A stretch of 64,000 nt of DNA. Origin: Brachypodium distachyon (taxonomy: Eukaryota; Streptophyta; Magnoliopsida; Poales; Poaceae). Made by a program: the position numbers and the translations under genes. The DNA lies in contig NC_016131.3 of NCBI RefSeq assembly GCF_000005505.3, positions 8,639,501 through 8,703,500 on the forward strand. Direction: 5' to 3'. This document shows positions 1 to 11,561 of this stretch, piece after piece; positions within the stretch are counted from its first letter, which is position 1; every line of letters begins with the position of its first letter. Below the pieces are notes generated by a model. The model ran no database searches and had not been told where the DNA came from. It saw only the letters and a program-made list of their open reading frames with translations.

Positions 1-137
1 GACAAAAACATGTGAAAACAAGCCAGAGCTGTGCACAAAATTAACACAGCAAGGCTTTTGTAGAAAGCAAAGCTTTTTTTAAGTGCAGCATCAAAAAAAA
101 AACTGTTACCAAAGTACAATAACACAATATACAATAC

Positions 138-3100
138 CTGTATCGACTCATTCAGTGACTCCAGCATGCTAGTGAGAATTTGCGTCTCAGGTTCCTGCGG
201 GGTTCCAATAACACACTTAAACCAAAGAACAACAATAACTGACAGAACAGGTACTTAGCAAAAACAAGAAATATCAATTAGCATGCTGCACTTACTTTAT
301 GTATAGCCTCCACAAGAGCTGGAACTATGTAATCAGATAGTTGCTTAAGATAAGAACTATCCCGGCCTTGGGCTTGGCCCTTTTCTACTGCCAACTTTGC
401 TGAACGTAGAATCTCAGGCATCGCTGGGAGATTGCATCAATTTAGAACCCGAGAAAATGCAAATCACGATATAGCATGAAATAAATGGTCACTAACCTGA
501 AACAGCTGCCTTCCTAACTTCATCATGGAAATAGAATTTGAGGAGAGGTACCAGTGTAGTTGCAACCTATACAAAACAATGACCAGATTCAGCTGCAACT
601 CTTCATGCACACATACAACGAGAGACTGGGGCAGACACCAGACAGCAAGGATGGATTTCAAAAAATTATAACATCACCTGATCAATCCATGGGAAAAAAC
701 CTTCCTTGAGTTCATCAGCATAGCAACACAGCATACTACATGCTGTTGCTTTCTCCTCCAGAAGACTGGTCCGGATGCCAATTCTTTTATCCCCCAGGGT
801 AATAGTCTCGACACTGCATGATATCGTACAAGCAGTAAGCTTCTATTTTTTTACAGTATACTGGTGGTAGCAGAAACCTCCCACTGTAATAATTTCCATG
901 CTGCTTCGGTACAAGTTGGCTGAACTGAATGCAACACATGTTGATGCTTAGTTTGTTCTGAATGGATCTGACTAACACATGCAAACTCAAAACACCAATC
1001 CAAAGTATCACAAACACCATCATGTCTAAGCATGCAGGAAGCTACTAAAAACATGCGTGCATGTTCAGATTAGCCATTTCCAACATGTGATCATAACTAA
1101 AAGATGAAAAATCAATACCAGAAAGTAGGGATGCAAGGGGCCAGGTCAACCCATGAGCCTGCTGAACCACCCCTGATATAGTGGCACAACTGGTATACTA
1201 GGCCGACCCATATAATATGAAGGTTGAATGGACTTAACATCTAACGTCCCTTCTCAGGAGAAAAGCAAAGGCATCAAGCGACCTGAACATCTGCAGTGAC
1301 CGTCCCATCCCTTCCTCTTCATGGCCCACAGGCGGCACAACCACGCAGCAAGTGGGGTTTGGTGCCTTCCATGTCCTCCTCTACCAAATCCTAGTGCCCT
1401 CCACTTCTGCTACAGTGACACTACTTATTCCTCCAGTCGTTAACGTCTGGGCCTCTGCAAGACAGCACCCTCCACCGGTCTGTGCAAGTGTGGTTGACGT
1501 GTTTGTGCTGTGTTTCCCAGAGCTGTAAACTCACAGATTGACATGTTACAGTTGTGTCTGCGGCCACATAGGTTTGATCACCCTAGGAATCAATAGTTCA
1601 ACGCATTATCCTGTTTAACAGGTTTGGGCCAAACCATGACCCTGAATATTTTTTAAAAGGCCATGTGCAACAGCAAAAGGGCCGAACCACCCTACCCACC
1701 TGCACCCCTACCGGAAAAAAAAGATATGATAATGCCAATGTACTAAAACATGGAGGGAAGTCCTAAAACATACCCCTCGTCATCAGATTCACCATCCTCG
1801 CCTTCAGCAGAAGTGATGCTCACATCTGGTTTAAGCTGAGCAGACTGTAGCAGAGGGGGCATAACGACACTCATGTACGGTAGGAACTCCTGACCAAGGC
1901 ATTTACAAAGTCTTGCCCATGCCTACAAATACAATATGATTAAATAAAAGTGAAGCATACTAGTGATAACATACAGTGCCAATAGAGTTCCAACTCCCGA
2001 CATACTTGTAGCATGTAACTTGTTATAGGGTCATCAGACTCCATCTGAGATCCTTGAAGTGTCATCAAAACTTCCATCACCTAGCAAGCAAAATGTATTC
2101 CTATTCAGAATCCCAACCAATGAATTTTGCAGACAATGTTCAAATGAACCCATCAGTAATGGAATCAGAGCAGATTGCAGATGACATCTCCACAATTTGA
2201 CTTGATATTATGAAAAGTTTTTACAACATGAAATAGCTATGGATCAGAGCAACCAGAAAACCATTACCTGCTTAGCATCATCCCTAAATTTTTGTTTACC
2301 AACAGCCATACCAACTAAACTAATGCATTCCATGGATTTGGCACGCAACATTCTGTTTGATTTATCAGTTGCATTCATGAGTATAGCCTTGAGGTATGGC
2401 ATGACTCCATCATAATATTTTTGAAAGTGTTCCTGAATCAATAAAGTTGGAGAGAATTAGCAAAGCAATTATATTGACCAGAGAATGTTCAGTGGTATTT
2501 TCTCTTGTACCTGAGAAGAATCTGCGGCTGATGCTAAAGCAGTTAAAGCACCTTCTTGCACCATCTGGCTCTTAGACTATAAGGAAAACAAAAATATTTT
2601 CCAATACATGGATCAAATTACCAAGTTATGCCATGTACTGTAGACACTGAAGGCTCAGGATTGGAAGCAAATTTTACCTGAAGCAACACTAGAAGTTTCC
2701 CGACTATCACGTCCAAGTATGGTGTTAAAATTTCAGGTCTGCAATTTTCGCTGAAGTTTAAAATTGCAGAGGCTGCATGTGCCTGAACTCATCAGGGATA
2801 CAAAATATAAGGCAAAGGTTAGAGCATGCGTTTTTTTATCACTAGATGGAGGAAACACTCATGACAAGTCAATCACAACTATATATCCAAGAACGTGCAA
2901 GTGGCATTTTACGGTTACTATAAAAAACGAACAGTAGATATTTTGTGAGATACTGACATGGTCCAGAATATCTGGTGCAGGTATACGGTCCTAAGACCAA
3001 TGCAGAAAACAGTCTGGGATGGTCTGTAGGCGATCTACCATCGGTGTACAACGATGTGGCACTATCATAAACAGTTTTGCCACTACGTACAATGGCGTGG

Positions 3101-6001
3101 CAACAAGCCAATGTCGCACTAATCCCCTTTCTTCCATCTCTCTTCTTCACGTTCCGCTTTCTTCGCTCATATCCTCCACCCAAACCACCTTCTGTCCCGG
3201 CATGACCTCTAAGGTCTCTGCACGATGGGGTCCAAAGGCCAGAGAGGACTACCCCAATCCCCAACCCCCACACACGCACCCTTCTATGACTAGGAAAAGC
3301 AGGCAGTCTGAAGGGGTGAGGGCAACCTCAGGTGAAACTTAGAGGTGAAGTTGACAAGATCCTCAAATGTAATAGAACATGGAAAATGGCTGCCTGGCTC
3401 GTGGGTACGAGTTGAAGTTGACTATGGATAGGAAACTAAATTGCTAACCAGTTGGAATTACTAGTCAGGCACGTATATACCCTTGTAGAAGAAGGAGCAG
3501 CAGACTAAGGCATATGGTCCACGCCGACGCAGCACCACACCTCTCCACCACTATGCCGACAGTTGCTTCATCACAGGCAAGACCTCGAAATCCAGATCCA
3601 TCATCATGACCCTCCATCCCCGCAGAACCACATCCCACTGATATTATCTTGGTCAGCTGTAATCACCAACTGATGCAACTGCATTTTTTTTTTGTTGATT
3701 CGCTGTCTGCTGCAGATACAAAGTTATTTCATAAAAGAAGCTAGAACATGTCTTTTCCCGAAGGCGGTATATTGATTCAGTAATTTGTTACTCTTTTAGT
3801 TCTTAAGCACCATTATCTACTGGAACCAGGATAGTTCAAAACCTCTGGCAGAATGACGAAAAGATAGCCAAAAAGAGCCCTTGCAGTCAAATGGTAGCAT
3901 TTGTATCGATCAGCTACGTGTAACTAATTCACGTCAACCCTTCATGTTGAACTTCAGGTTCCAACGTTCTGATTATTAATCCCACCGGATCACCAAAAGA
4001 ATCTGCCTACCAATGATGATCAGGAATGTAAACATCATACAAGTTGGTTTCCAACATAAGCATTCCCTAAAGTTTAATACTAAAACTACAAAAGCTAGTT
4101 TAGAGCCCTAGGTGGCTGGACCCTACTTTGTGATATAAATTTTTATTTCACTCAAGTTTTCCAAAAAAATCTACTCTCTCCGATCCATAAAAAGTGTCGT
4201 CCACTTAGTACAAAATGGGCGACACTTTTTATGGATCAGAGGGAGTAGCCATTTCTTGCATAAATGCCGATCTTTTGAATGTCGGCTCCCCCTGGTCTCC
4301 ACTTTCAAATTCATTTGTATAACTAGATACATATATGGACATTAGAATTCACAAATGCTCCTGGAATTTATTTAGCTTGACTTTAAAAACAGTTACTGTA
4401 TCAAAAATAATAGCATTAGAACCTGAAAATATTATTGTGCTATCATCATTTTTTAAGAGCAATTTTTAATCTTGTGGATTATCTAAGCAACTCACACCTT
4501 CTATATATGATATGATCATAAAACAAATAAGCGACGAGGAATATAAAGCAAATGGTCAGCAATCACTTGCCTGTACGCGTGGGTTCTCTGAATCATCCAT
4601 GGCTGAAGCCAATGCAGGTAGTACGACATGGTGCAACTGGTTTTGCAACTCAGGTCCCAGGTCCGTCGAAAGCTGCCCTATTGCATTGATTGCTGCCCAC
4701 CTCACCCGAGGATGAGGATCCTGGAAGGAATTCAACACCATCCCAACTACCTGATCCAGATTCTTAATCATCACCTTAGCACAGCCCTCTGCAATCTGCG
4801 CTATTGTCACCAGTGCTGCGTGCCGTCTCTTCCACTCTTCGGCACCCAAATACGACGGGAGCGACTCTGCAGCCACAGGCAAAATCGTATTTCCGCCAAC
4901 AGCAATTGCAAGCCGGTCAAGACACTCCTGTGCAAAAACAAAGCTTCCTGTTTCCCCAGCATCCTCCTCCTCTGTCACTGCAGCATACCATGCCGGTTCA
5001 TCCTGGACATCAAGCAGCATCGTCATGACCACCGCAAAGAGCCTGCCCACATAGCGCGGCAGCCTCCTCATCATCCCAGGTGCACGCTCTCGTGCTTCGG
5101 CGAGCGTAACAACAAACTCAACAGCAAGGTGGCGTGTGCCATCCTCCAAACCAGGCGCCTCAGCGATCTGCAGCATGGAGGCGACCACATCGGGCAGCTG
5201 TCGACGGAGGAATCGTGGCTCCGCACCCGCGAGCTCAATCATCATCTCCAGTGCCTCCTGCGCGGAGCCCTCGTTCCCACAGTTGAGCGACTCGGCTAGG
5301 GCGCGCATCATTGCAGGGAGCAGGTCCTGGAACTGGTCGCGGTTTGCGGCAGAGGAGAGGGATTGGATGACGCTGATGGCGGCGTTGAGCCCAGCGACGC
5401 GGACATCAGTGGACGAAGGGTGCGAGAGCGCGGAGAGAAGGAGCGCGTGGAGGTTGGGAAAGCCGGCGGCTAGGTGGGTAGCCAACCGGGCTAAGGTGTT
5501 GAGCGCTGACTCCTGAAGTGCCGGAGGCGAGGACGGGGAGGCGATGGCTTTGTAAAGAAAGGTGAGGAGATCGGGCCACGAGTTGGACGGCAGCAGGAAG
5601 GTGGCGAGCTCGGCGACGGCGTCGGAGAGCTTCTTCGAGATGGACTTGGAGAGCTCGGGGGCGGAGGAGGCGGAGAGGAGGAGCGCGCGGAGCGAGGACT
5701 GCGTGGCGGGGGTGAGCGCGGGGTAGACGAAGGCCTGGGAGCCCGGGGAGATGAGGCGGCGCAGGAGCACGGCGGCCATGGGCGCGGATTGGTGCGACGG
5801 GGAGAGCAGCACGTGGGCTAGGCGGAGCGCGAGCGCGTCCGGGTGGGAGGCGCGGAGCGAGTGGAACAGCCGCTCCGCCCGCGACCGCGCCTCGTTGGCC
5901 GGGGACATGAGGTCCTCCAGCAGCGCCGTCAGCGCCGCCGGGTCCGCGCCCAGCACCGCCGCCGCATCAGCCTCCGCCTGCGCCTGCCCTTGCGGATCCA
6001 T
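138..6001 (-). CDS. IPO5: Importin-5 / karyopherin-beta nuclear import receptor, 5' part of gene (C-terminus off the left edge)
   Basis: This is a nuclear import receptor of the importin-beta superfamily (IPO5/KPNB3 type). The family carries cargo such as ribosomal proteins through nuclear pores in a RanGTP-dependent way. Visible exons on the minus strand, 5' to 3': 6001-4571, 2782-2678, 2570-2511, 2432-2268, 2080-2006, 1922-1774, 813-678, 566-497, 423-296, 194-138. They join in phase and give about 792 of roughly 1100 residues. The large first exon (477 codons) holds alanine- and leucine-rich HEAT-repeat helices. Later exons match conserved family stretches, for example ETITLGDKRIGI and ADELKEGFFPWIDQ. 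ATG 5999-6001 is the first ATG in the open frame. The acidic GEDGESDDEG loop lies at the exon 6/7 junction. Intron 1 appears to use a GC donor. Introns of 960 and 1788 bp hold element debris, including a MITE at 4172-4247. The family call is firm; the cargo is unknown. Confidence 0.93.
4172..4247. mobile_element. Stowaway-type MITE in importin-5 intron 1
   Basis: A 72-bp palindromic element flanked by TA on both sides. The left end is CTCTCTCCGATCC and the right end is its imperfect complement GGATCAGAGGGAG. The two halves pair almost throughout (AAAAAGTGTCG against CGACACTTTTT). It is typical of very short Stowaway deletion derivatives in grass introns. Confidence 0.85.
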
Positions 6002-6888
6002 CGGTCCTGCACCCGCACGGCACGAATGCGGCGCCGGCGCGGTGGGGATGGAAGACGGGGGGTAAAGCAAAGCTGCCACAGGCGACGGAATTCGGGCGGC
6101 TGCGCGGGATATTTTTGGACTTTTTGGTGGGCGTCAGTGAGGAGATGTTTTGGGGCAAACAGCAACAACAATAGCGGCGAGGAGAGGCGAAGGCAAGACG
6201 AGGGCAGGCGGAGAGCGGAGAGCGGAGAGAGAAGGGCGTAGGAGTACTGCGGTGTTCGGTATGGGGAATTTTTGGCGAGTGGAGTTGTGCGGGCCGTGGA
6301 CGCTGCAGGGTGGTGCCGTGCTAGGGGAGGAAGGGCCCAATGGGCAGGGACCGGACTTATTACGCCGGGTCCACCAGGGCATGGTTATCAAAATCAGAGC
6401 AGCTCACGTCACAGCTCACCATTGCTAATTATGCCATCATCGCTTGATTTAGGTGCAAGCTCTCTTTTTGTGGTTGCTTTCAGATCCTCGGAGATGTTTA
6501 CTTTCAAACACACCGATAACATCTTTCCTGTTATTTTCATAGATCACAAATACTGTTAGTCATGATTTTAGCAACCTTTGCTCGATCAAGCCAGCAAACT
6601 GCGTGTTGGCTGTGGTGCAATCCGCTTGTGAATGTTCCGGATGTAACTATTATGTGATCAATGAAATCTCCTTTCTCGTAAAAAAGAAAACATCTTTCCT
6701 GTTATCGTGTTTCATCTTTCTTATTTATTCCTCCGAGAGTATATTCAGCTTTATTTTATTTTTCCAATTGTTGTGCTAGCAATTTAAACACTGCTCGGTG
6801 TCAATCATAACATGTTCGTATGGTTAAAAAGGTTTACTTCCCAATAGTGGATTTTTGGGAGCTCATGGAGTTATTTATATAAAAATGA
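6002..6888. other. Importin-5 promoter and 5' leader, then unannotated intergenic DNA
   Basis: The first ~250 bases upstream of the importin ATG are GC- and purine-rich and are a likely 5' leader and core promoter. No clear TATA box is visible, as is common for housekeeping genes. From about 6400 to 6888 the DNA is AT-rich with no coding signal that I can support. Confidence 0.5.
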
Positions 6889-6997
6889 TACTCCCCCGTC
6901 ACATATTAAGTGACTCAAATTTGTCTAAAAATGGACGTATCTGTATACCAAAATACGTCTGTAATATTTCGGCATTTAATATGGGAAGGAGGGAGTA
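6889..6997. mobile_element. Stowaway-type MITE
   Basis: TA-flanked element of about 105 bp. It starts CTCCCCCGTCACATATTAAG and ends with the complement, ATGGGAAGGAGGGAG. The inner ends contain the common motif TGACTCAAATTTGTC. Both TIRs and both TA copies are present. Confidence 0.9.
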
Positions 6998-7243
6998 TCA
7001 AAAAAGAGGTAATTGCACCAATGGCCCAACAACTTGAGAGATGTGAGCATTTTAGTGCAACAAGTTGCAAAAGAAGCAAAACTAGTCCTAAAAGTTGAGA
7101 TCCGGGAGCACTTTACTCCAATTAGTCCGAATGGACACGTGGCAGCAACATGGAGCCCGTGGAAATTTCACTAAAAACCCCCTCGAACTAGAACAATTTG
7201 TACAATATTCACCTCCTGATAATCCCCAACAAAAATCGATTAA

Positions 7244-7500
7244 TCAATCAAACTCAATCCCTAGCGGCGCGTCGAGGTCATTCATGCGCTCTAGCACCTC
7301 AAGGACGTGCTCGCACAACCCCGGGCGATCCCCGTGCCGCATCTTGGCGCACCGGAGAGTTAGGGCCGTCGCCTCCCGTGCCTCCTCTAGCGGCCACTCC
7401 CCGACCTCCCAGCACGCCCTGAGCGCCCGCACGTCGACGCGGGCAGGCCACACGGAGATGAGCGTGGTAGCGTCAGGCCGCTCCCTGTCCTCCTCTTACA
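7244..7500 (-). pseudogene. Fragment resembling the C-terminal lobe of a plant U-box/receptor-like kinase
   Basis: The minus-strand frame from about 7500 to 7244 encodes EWPLEEAREATALTLRCAK followed by MRHGDRPGL and VLEVLERM. This pattern (a WP.EEA helix, then ALRC.(E/K)MR..DRPDL, then VLP.LERL) is the last part of the kinase domain in plant U-box kinases and related receptor-like cytoplasmic kinases. Only about 70-85 residues are present. There is no catalytic loop, no N-terminal lobe and no splice partner nearby, so it reads as a stranded gene fragment. It ends at a TGA shortly after the homology. The DNA is much more GC-rich than the flanks, which supports an origin as coding DNA. The exact subfamily is a recall-based guess. 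Confidence 0.5.
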
Positions 7501-7977
7501 TCTAGATGACCATTGGAGATGGCAACGATGAGTACATACGAGTGTGAAAAATTTCATTCATTTGTGTCATTGGAGCTAAAAAGCCTATATGTATATATTC
7601 GCTTATGAATCGTGCATCTAGTTAGATGCCCCCATGGCCCATAACGTGGGCCCGCCTCTGCTGGTGGGTTCTCTGATTAATTACATAAAAATTTGTAGGA
7701 CCCAAATTTTTTAGTTTCTTTTTTTTATTTGTTTGATTTTTTTTAAAAGGAGGTGTTCCCCCTAACCTCTGTAATTTCTCTGATTTGTAGGATCGAGACA
7801 TGTGAATTCCCTACCCCGGCCACCATGGAATACTTCAAATGCAATTAAAATAGTCCATGCCAAATTTCCAATTGTGCCAAGTACCTAATCCTCGAGGAAA
7901 ATTTGGAGTTTTTTCATGCACCATAACTAAACAATTAGTATGCCACATTTCTTCATAAGACCTTTTCATGTCAGGTC

Positions 7978-8142
7978 TTAGGGCCTCTTAAATTCGGTGG
8001 ACTTTCATAAGAATTCTAGAGGATTATAACCCTTCAGAATTTTCAAGTGATTTGTTTGAGGGTCCGTTCAATTCAACGGACTTCTATAGGAATTGTAGAG
8101 GATTAGAATCCGTGAAAATTTTCTAGCGATTTGTTTGATTTA
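7978..8142. repeat. Two head-to-tail copies of a Tourist-like element end
   Basis: Two ~82-bp units follow each other. The first begins GGGCCTCTTAAATTCGGTGG and the second GGGTCCGTTCAATTCAACGG. Both continue through an AGAGGATTA-rich centre to a shared GATTTGTTTGA end. The GGGYCYKTT start is typical of Tourist/Harbinger-derived MITEs in grasses. No inverted partner end is clear, so these are partial copies. Confidence 0.5.
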
Positions 8143-8576
8143 TCCTTTGATATTTCTTCTAAAAATTCATTTTATTATATTCTATAGGTTCCAACAACTC
8201 AATGTTTTTTGAACTCTTATTACTGTTCCTATGGTTTAATGAAAAAATTGGTGCGCCATTGCAGCCGTAAGATTCATATTTTCGTAATGTTGTAATTCTG
8301 TGCCTTTTCTATTCTTATTTTTTTATTACCCCGTGAAACACAGAGCGCATTGGTATCTCACGGTAACAGAACAAAGAGTACTCTAGAACAACACCCAACA
8401 GCAGAGCAGAAATGAATGGTTCCTGCTGCCTAATGCTACCAAGACCAGAAAGTACCATTAAAGTTTCAGCTACGGCCGCCGAACTAACATAGTTCCCGGA
8501 CTACCGGCGGCCTAAACGATCAGAAATAACATGCTTATCATTATAGCAGTACCCAAGGCCTTTTTGGCAGGGCCGT

Positions 8577-9195
8577 ATCTAGGATTTTGATGCCCTGGTG
8601 CGAAACGTATGTGGCCTTAAGATTCAAAGACGTTGCATAACCAAACTATACTCTCGATTCATTATATTACTAGATACATTATATTTTACAATACTCCTTA
8701 GAGCAATATCAAATCTTCATGCTAAAATAGTAAGGGAGTGTTTATTTCTCAGTTGCCTAAGAAATAGTTATTTCTCAGTCAACAATCATAGTCATGCAAT
8801 GAAGATTTTCTTATCCATCGGGCATACATTAATCTTATACAAATCTCAATGATTGAATCAAAAGATTGTTATCATTGACTATGAAATAATTATTTCTCAG
8901 TCGCCTAAGAAATAGCAAAACCGAAATAGTAAAGGTTGTGACGAAGCAATAAGTTGCTCGTGTTCTACTGAAAAGCACTAGTATTTTCTTAAATGAAATT
9001 GAATAATCACAACAGGACGTGGTCTCGTATGATGAATGCCTACAAGAGAAGCAGGACATTTGCCCTTTGCCCCTCTTCTCATGGGGTTTTTCTTTTTCTA
9101 TTTAATGAGCCTTAAAATTTAATGTTAATAAGCATAGCTAATTAGTATTAGAATTAAATATGAAGGCCCCTAATTTTTGGTGGCCCTGAACAAGT
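8577..9195. mobile_element. Possible hAT-like non-autonomous element remnant
   Basis: The block starts near GGGCCGTATCTAGGATTTTG and ends near TTTTTGGTGGCCCTGAACAAG, which are roughly inverted GGCC-rich ends around an AT-rich core. Inside, the phrase TATTTCTCAGTYGCCTAAGA occurs twice (about 8745-8765 and 8890-8912). No ORF of interest is present. The family assignment is weak. Confidence 0.3.
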
Positions 9196-9202
9196 AAACA
9201 CT

Positions 9203-9875
9203 CAAGATGGCAATGGGTACCCATTACCTGTTTACCCGACGGGTAAAAACCCATTAGGGTACGGGTACGGGCCAAAATTTTACCCATGGATATGTAAATG
9301 GAGAAAATGTTGTACCCCGCGGGTATGACGGGTACGGGTATGGGGAGGTGATACCCATACCCTTATACCCATGTACCCGTGCTGACAAGTGGGTCCTCTT
9401 GAGTCTCTGAACATTGCCGATGCTTGTTTTTTCCAGAGAATCGATGGTGATGGTAACTAGGCCTCGCTGGACGCAATATTTGATGGGTCGTCTCGGTCTG
9501 TTGGGCCAATCACGAACCCTAACCTCCTCTTCTAGCCTTCTCTCGATCTCTACTCTCAGCCTTGACTCTCCCCGTTCCCGTTCCCGGAGGCCACACCCAG
9601 GCGGCGGCGGATCCAGTTGCGCTGTCTTTAACATATATGTTGTTGTTTATGTTGCTGTTTTGAGCAAATATGATATTGTTTATGTCAAATATAATGTTAT
9701 TTATAACTATGTGATCAAAAAATTATACGGGTATTTTTACCCGCGGGTACCCGTCTATCCTGACGGGTCACGGGTATGAACAAAAGTAATACCGGTCACG
9801 AGTATGGATACGGGTAACAGGTCAGTTCACAGACGACGAGTACGGGTATGGGAACAATACCCGTGCCCATATCTT
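9203..9875. mobile_element. Non-autonomous element with GGGTA-rich subterminal repeats (copy 1)
   Basis: The left end reads CAAGATGGCAATGGGTACCC. The right end is an imperfect inverted version (complement CCAAGATATGGGCACGGGTA). Both subterminal regions are packed with GGGTA/TACCC words in both orientations. This resembles the subterminal transposase-binding repeats of plant hAT or MULE-type elements. The interior carries an unrelated GC-rich stretch (9400-9610) that may be captured DNA. A second copy of the left end occurs at 52285. Confidence 0.55.
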
Positions 9876-10692
9876 GGGGGTGCCATCATATAGAGTAAAC
9901 ACCTTGCAGCTGCCACTGCAGGGGCCTGCTTTTTGGCATGAAGTACCAACGTGTAGTGAGTAGTGACATCATATTCCTGCCCCCCCCTTTTTTTTTTCCC
10001 GTTCCTGCGTTTTTAGAACCTGCTGTCGTTGGTTCGAATTCAGAAGGAAGAAGAGTGATACATGGATGGACACTGCACACTGGGCGGTAGTCCACGAACC
10101 AATGGGAAGAGACTACCAGCTCGACATGGACATGGATAGAGATCATGGCAGTACCAGCACAGCAGTTTCAAACCCAACAGACCAACAGCCGGGACCCGCG
10201 GCAACTACTAGATTTTTAGTCCTGAACCGGAGAGCCTCCGTCCCCACCCACCGATGAACAGACAACATGGCCTTCCTTTTCACCGGTGTCTGCACTGCAC
10301 CCGTTGGCTCTGCAGCGTCGGACGCCAGTCCAGCGCTGGCTCTGTTCGCGGGGGCGCCACGCAGCGCTGGATGCCATCACCTGTAAAGGCGCCGCTGGCC
10401 CTTCGAATGATTATAAATGAACAGGGCTTTTTTCCCGGGTCATCGTGCATCAGTGTCCATCTTGGAACAGGCCCCGCAGTGCCGGAGTTGGATTCGATCT
10501 GCCGATGATCTGGACGTGCCCACCCCCAGCCTCGGATATGCAACGCGGCCGGCAGCAGGGCTTGCAGGCGACAGTGCGATTCTGCTCATGTTCTCCGCGG
10601 GACCGGCTTGGGGACTGGGGGTTCGGTCCAGGAAGGGGAGAGAGGTAACCGAAGCGGAGCCGCGCCCACCTGTCTGGTTAGGATTAATTTGC
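9876..10692. other. Intergenic stretch without recognised genes
   Basis: GC-rich mixed sequence with short ORFs in several overlapping frames and no family resemblance that I can support. A GGTTCGAATTC motif at 10031-10041 looks like a tRNA T-loop, but the rest of a tRNA is missing. Confidence 0.4.
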
Positions 10693-10814
10693 TACTCTCT
10701 CCTCTCCGACCGGTATTACTTGTCTCAAATTTGTCTAAATACGAATATATCTATGTGTAAAAAACATCTACATACATGTAATATTCCGACTGACAGTGAT
10801 TCCGGCCGGGAGTA
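10693..10814. mobile_element. Degenerate Stowaway-type MITE
   Basis: TA-flanked. It begins CTCTCTCCTCTCCGACCGGT and ends ATTCCGGCCGGGAG. The internal words TTGTCTCAAATTTGTCTAAA and ACATGTAATATTCCGAC are shared with the other MITEs of this window. The TIRs have diverged. Confidence 0.6.
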
Positions 10815-11561
10815 CTTCCTTTGAGGACCAGTTGTTCAGGAAAAAATAATAGGGACAACTTGGAACCAGAGGCTCTGAAGATGAAGCAATGAAGCGAAGT
10901 CATACTGCAGGAACTGACCTGGAAACAGCACGAATAAGACCTGGCTCTGAACTAGCAGAACATACACACAAATGTTGAGCCTAAACAGATGCAAAACAGG
11001 AGAAAACATAGCTTGGAAGTTAGAATGTTACCGGAAACAGAAACATTAAGGTTCCCTCCTAACCATCGAAATATCATGCCAAGACTGCATACACATAAGG
11101 GGTCAGAAATCAACACGTCACGTCAGGGCTAAAACTTCCTGAATATTCAGTAAGTTCTAGCCGAACAGATGGCAACACTGGAGGTCATTATTCAGCCACA
11201 AACGCTACCATATTGCTGCCAAACGAGGATCTTGAGGCACAGTTAATTTTACACTGCCGCTTCAACAAAGTACAACATCTTTTTTGTACATATCTCGCTC
11301 CGGAGGAACCGACCACAGTGACCGTTCATCCTTGCCCTCGTAAAACATCACAACTGCATTGTAGAACCTCACACATCACAACTGCATTGTAGAACCTCAC
11401 ACGCAGAACGACATGGGAACGAAGGCCAATGAGCTTCCAGGCAGCAGAAAAACCCAAGGTGCGAGAAGCAGCAGAAAAACCCCAGATACGAGAAGCTGCA
11501 AGTAACACCACCTAGAACAGTGCCAACAACCCAACAATAGTAATAATACTCTCAGTGAGAG
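10815..11561. other. 3' flank and probable 3' UTR of EIN2 copy 1
   Basis: AT-rich sequence directly downstream of the EIN2 stop codon on the minus strand. It likely contains the 3' UTR. A perfect 28-bp tandem duplication sits at 11345-11400, and a looser repeat of GCAGCAGAAAAACCC-type sequence lies at about 11442-11490. No gene is seen. Confidence 0.45.
11345..11400. repeat. Perfect 2 x 28-bp tandem duplication
   Basis: The unit at 11345-11372 is repeated exactly at 11373-11400 (start ACATCACAACTGCATTGTAG). It lies about 160-220 bases downstream of the EIN2 stop, in the probable 3' UTR. Confidence 0.9.

Noticed and set aside
10031..10041. tRNA-like T-loop GGTTCGAATTC
   Set aside because: No matching acceptor stem, D arm or anticodon arm upstream.
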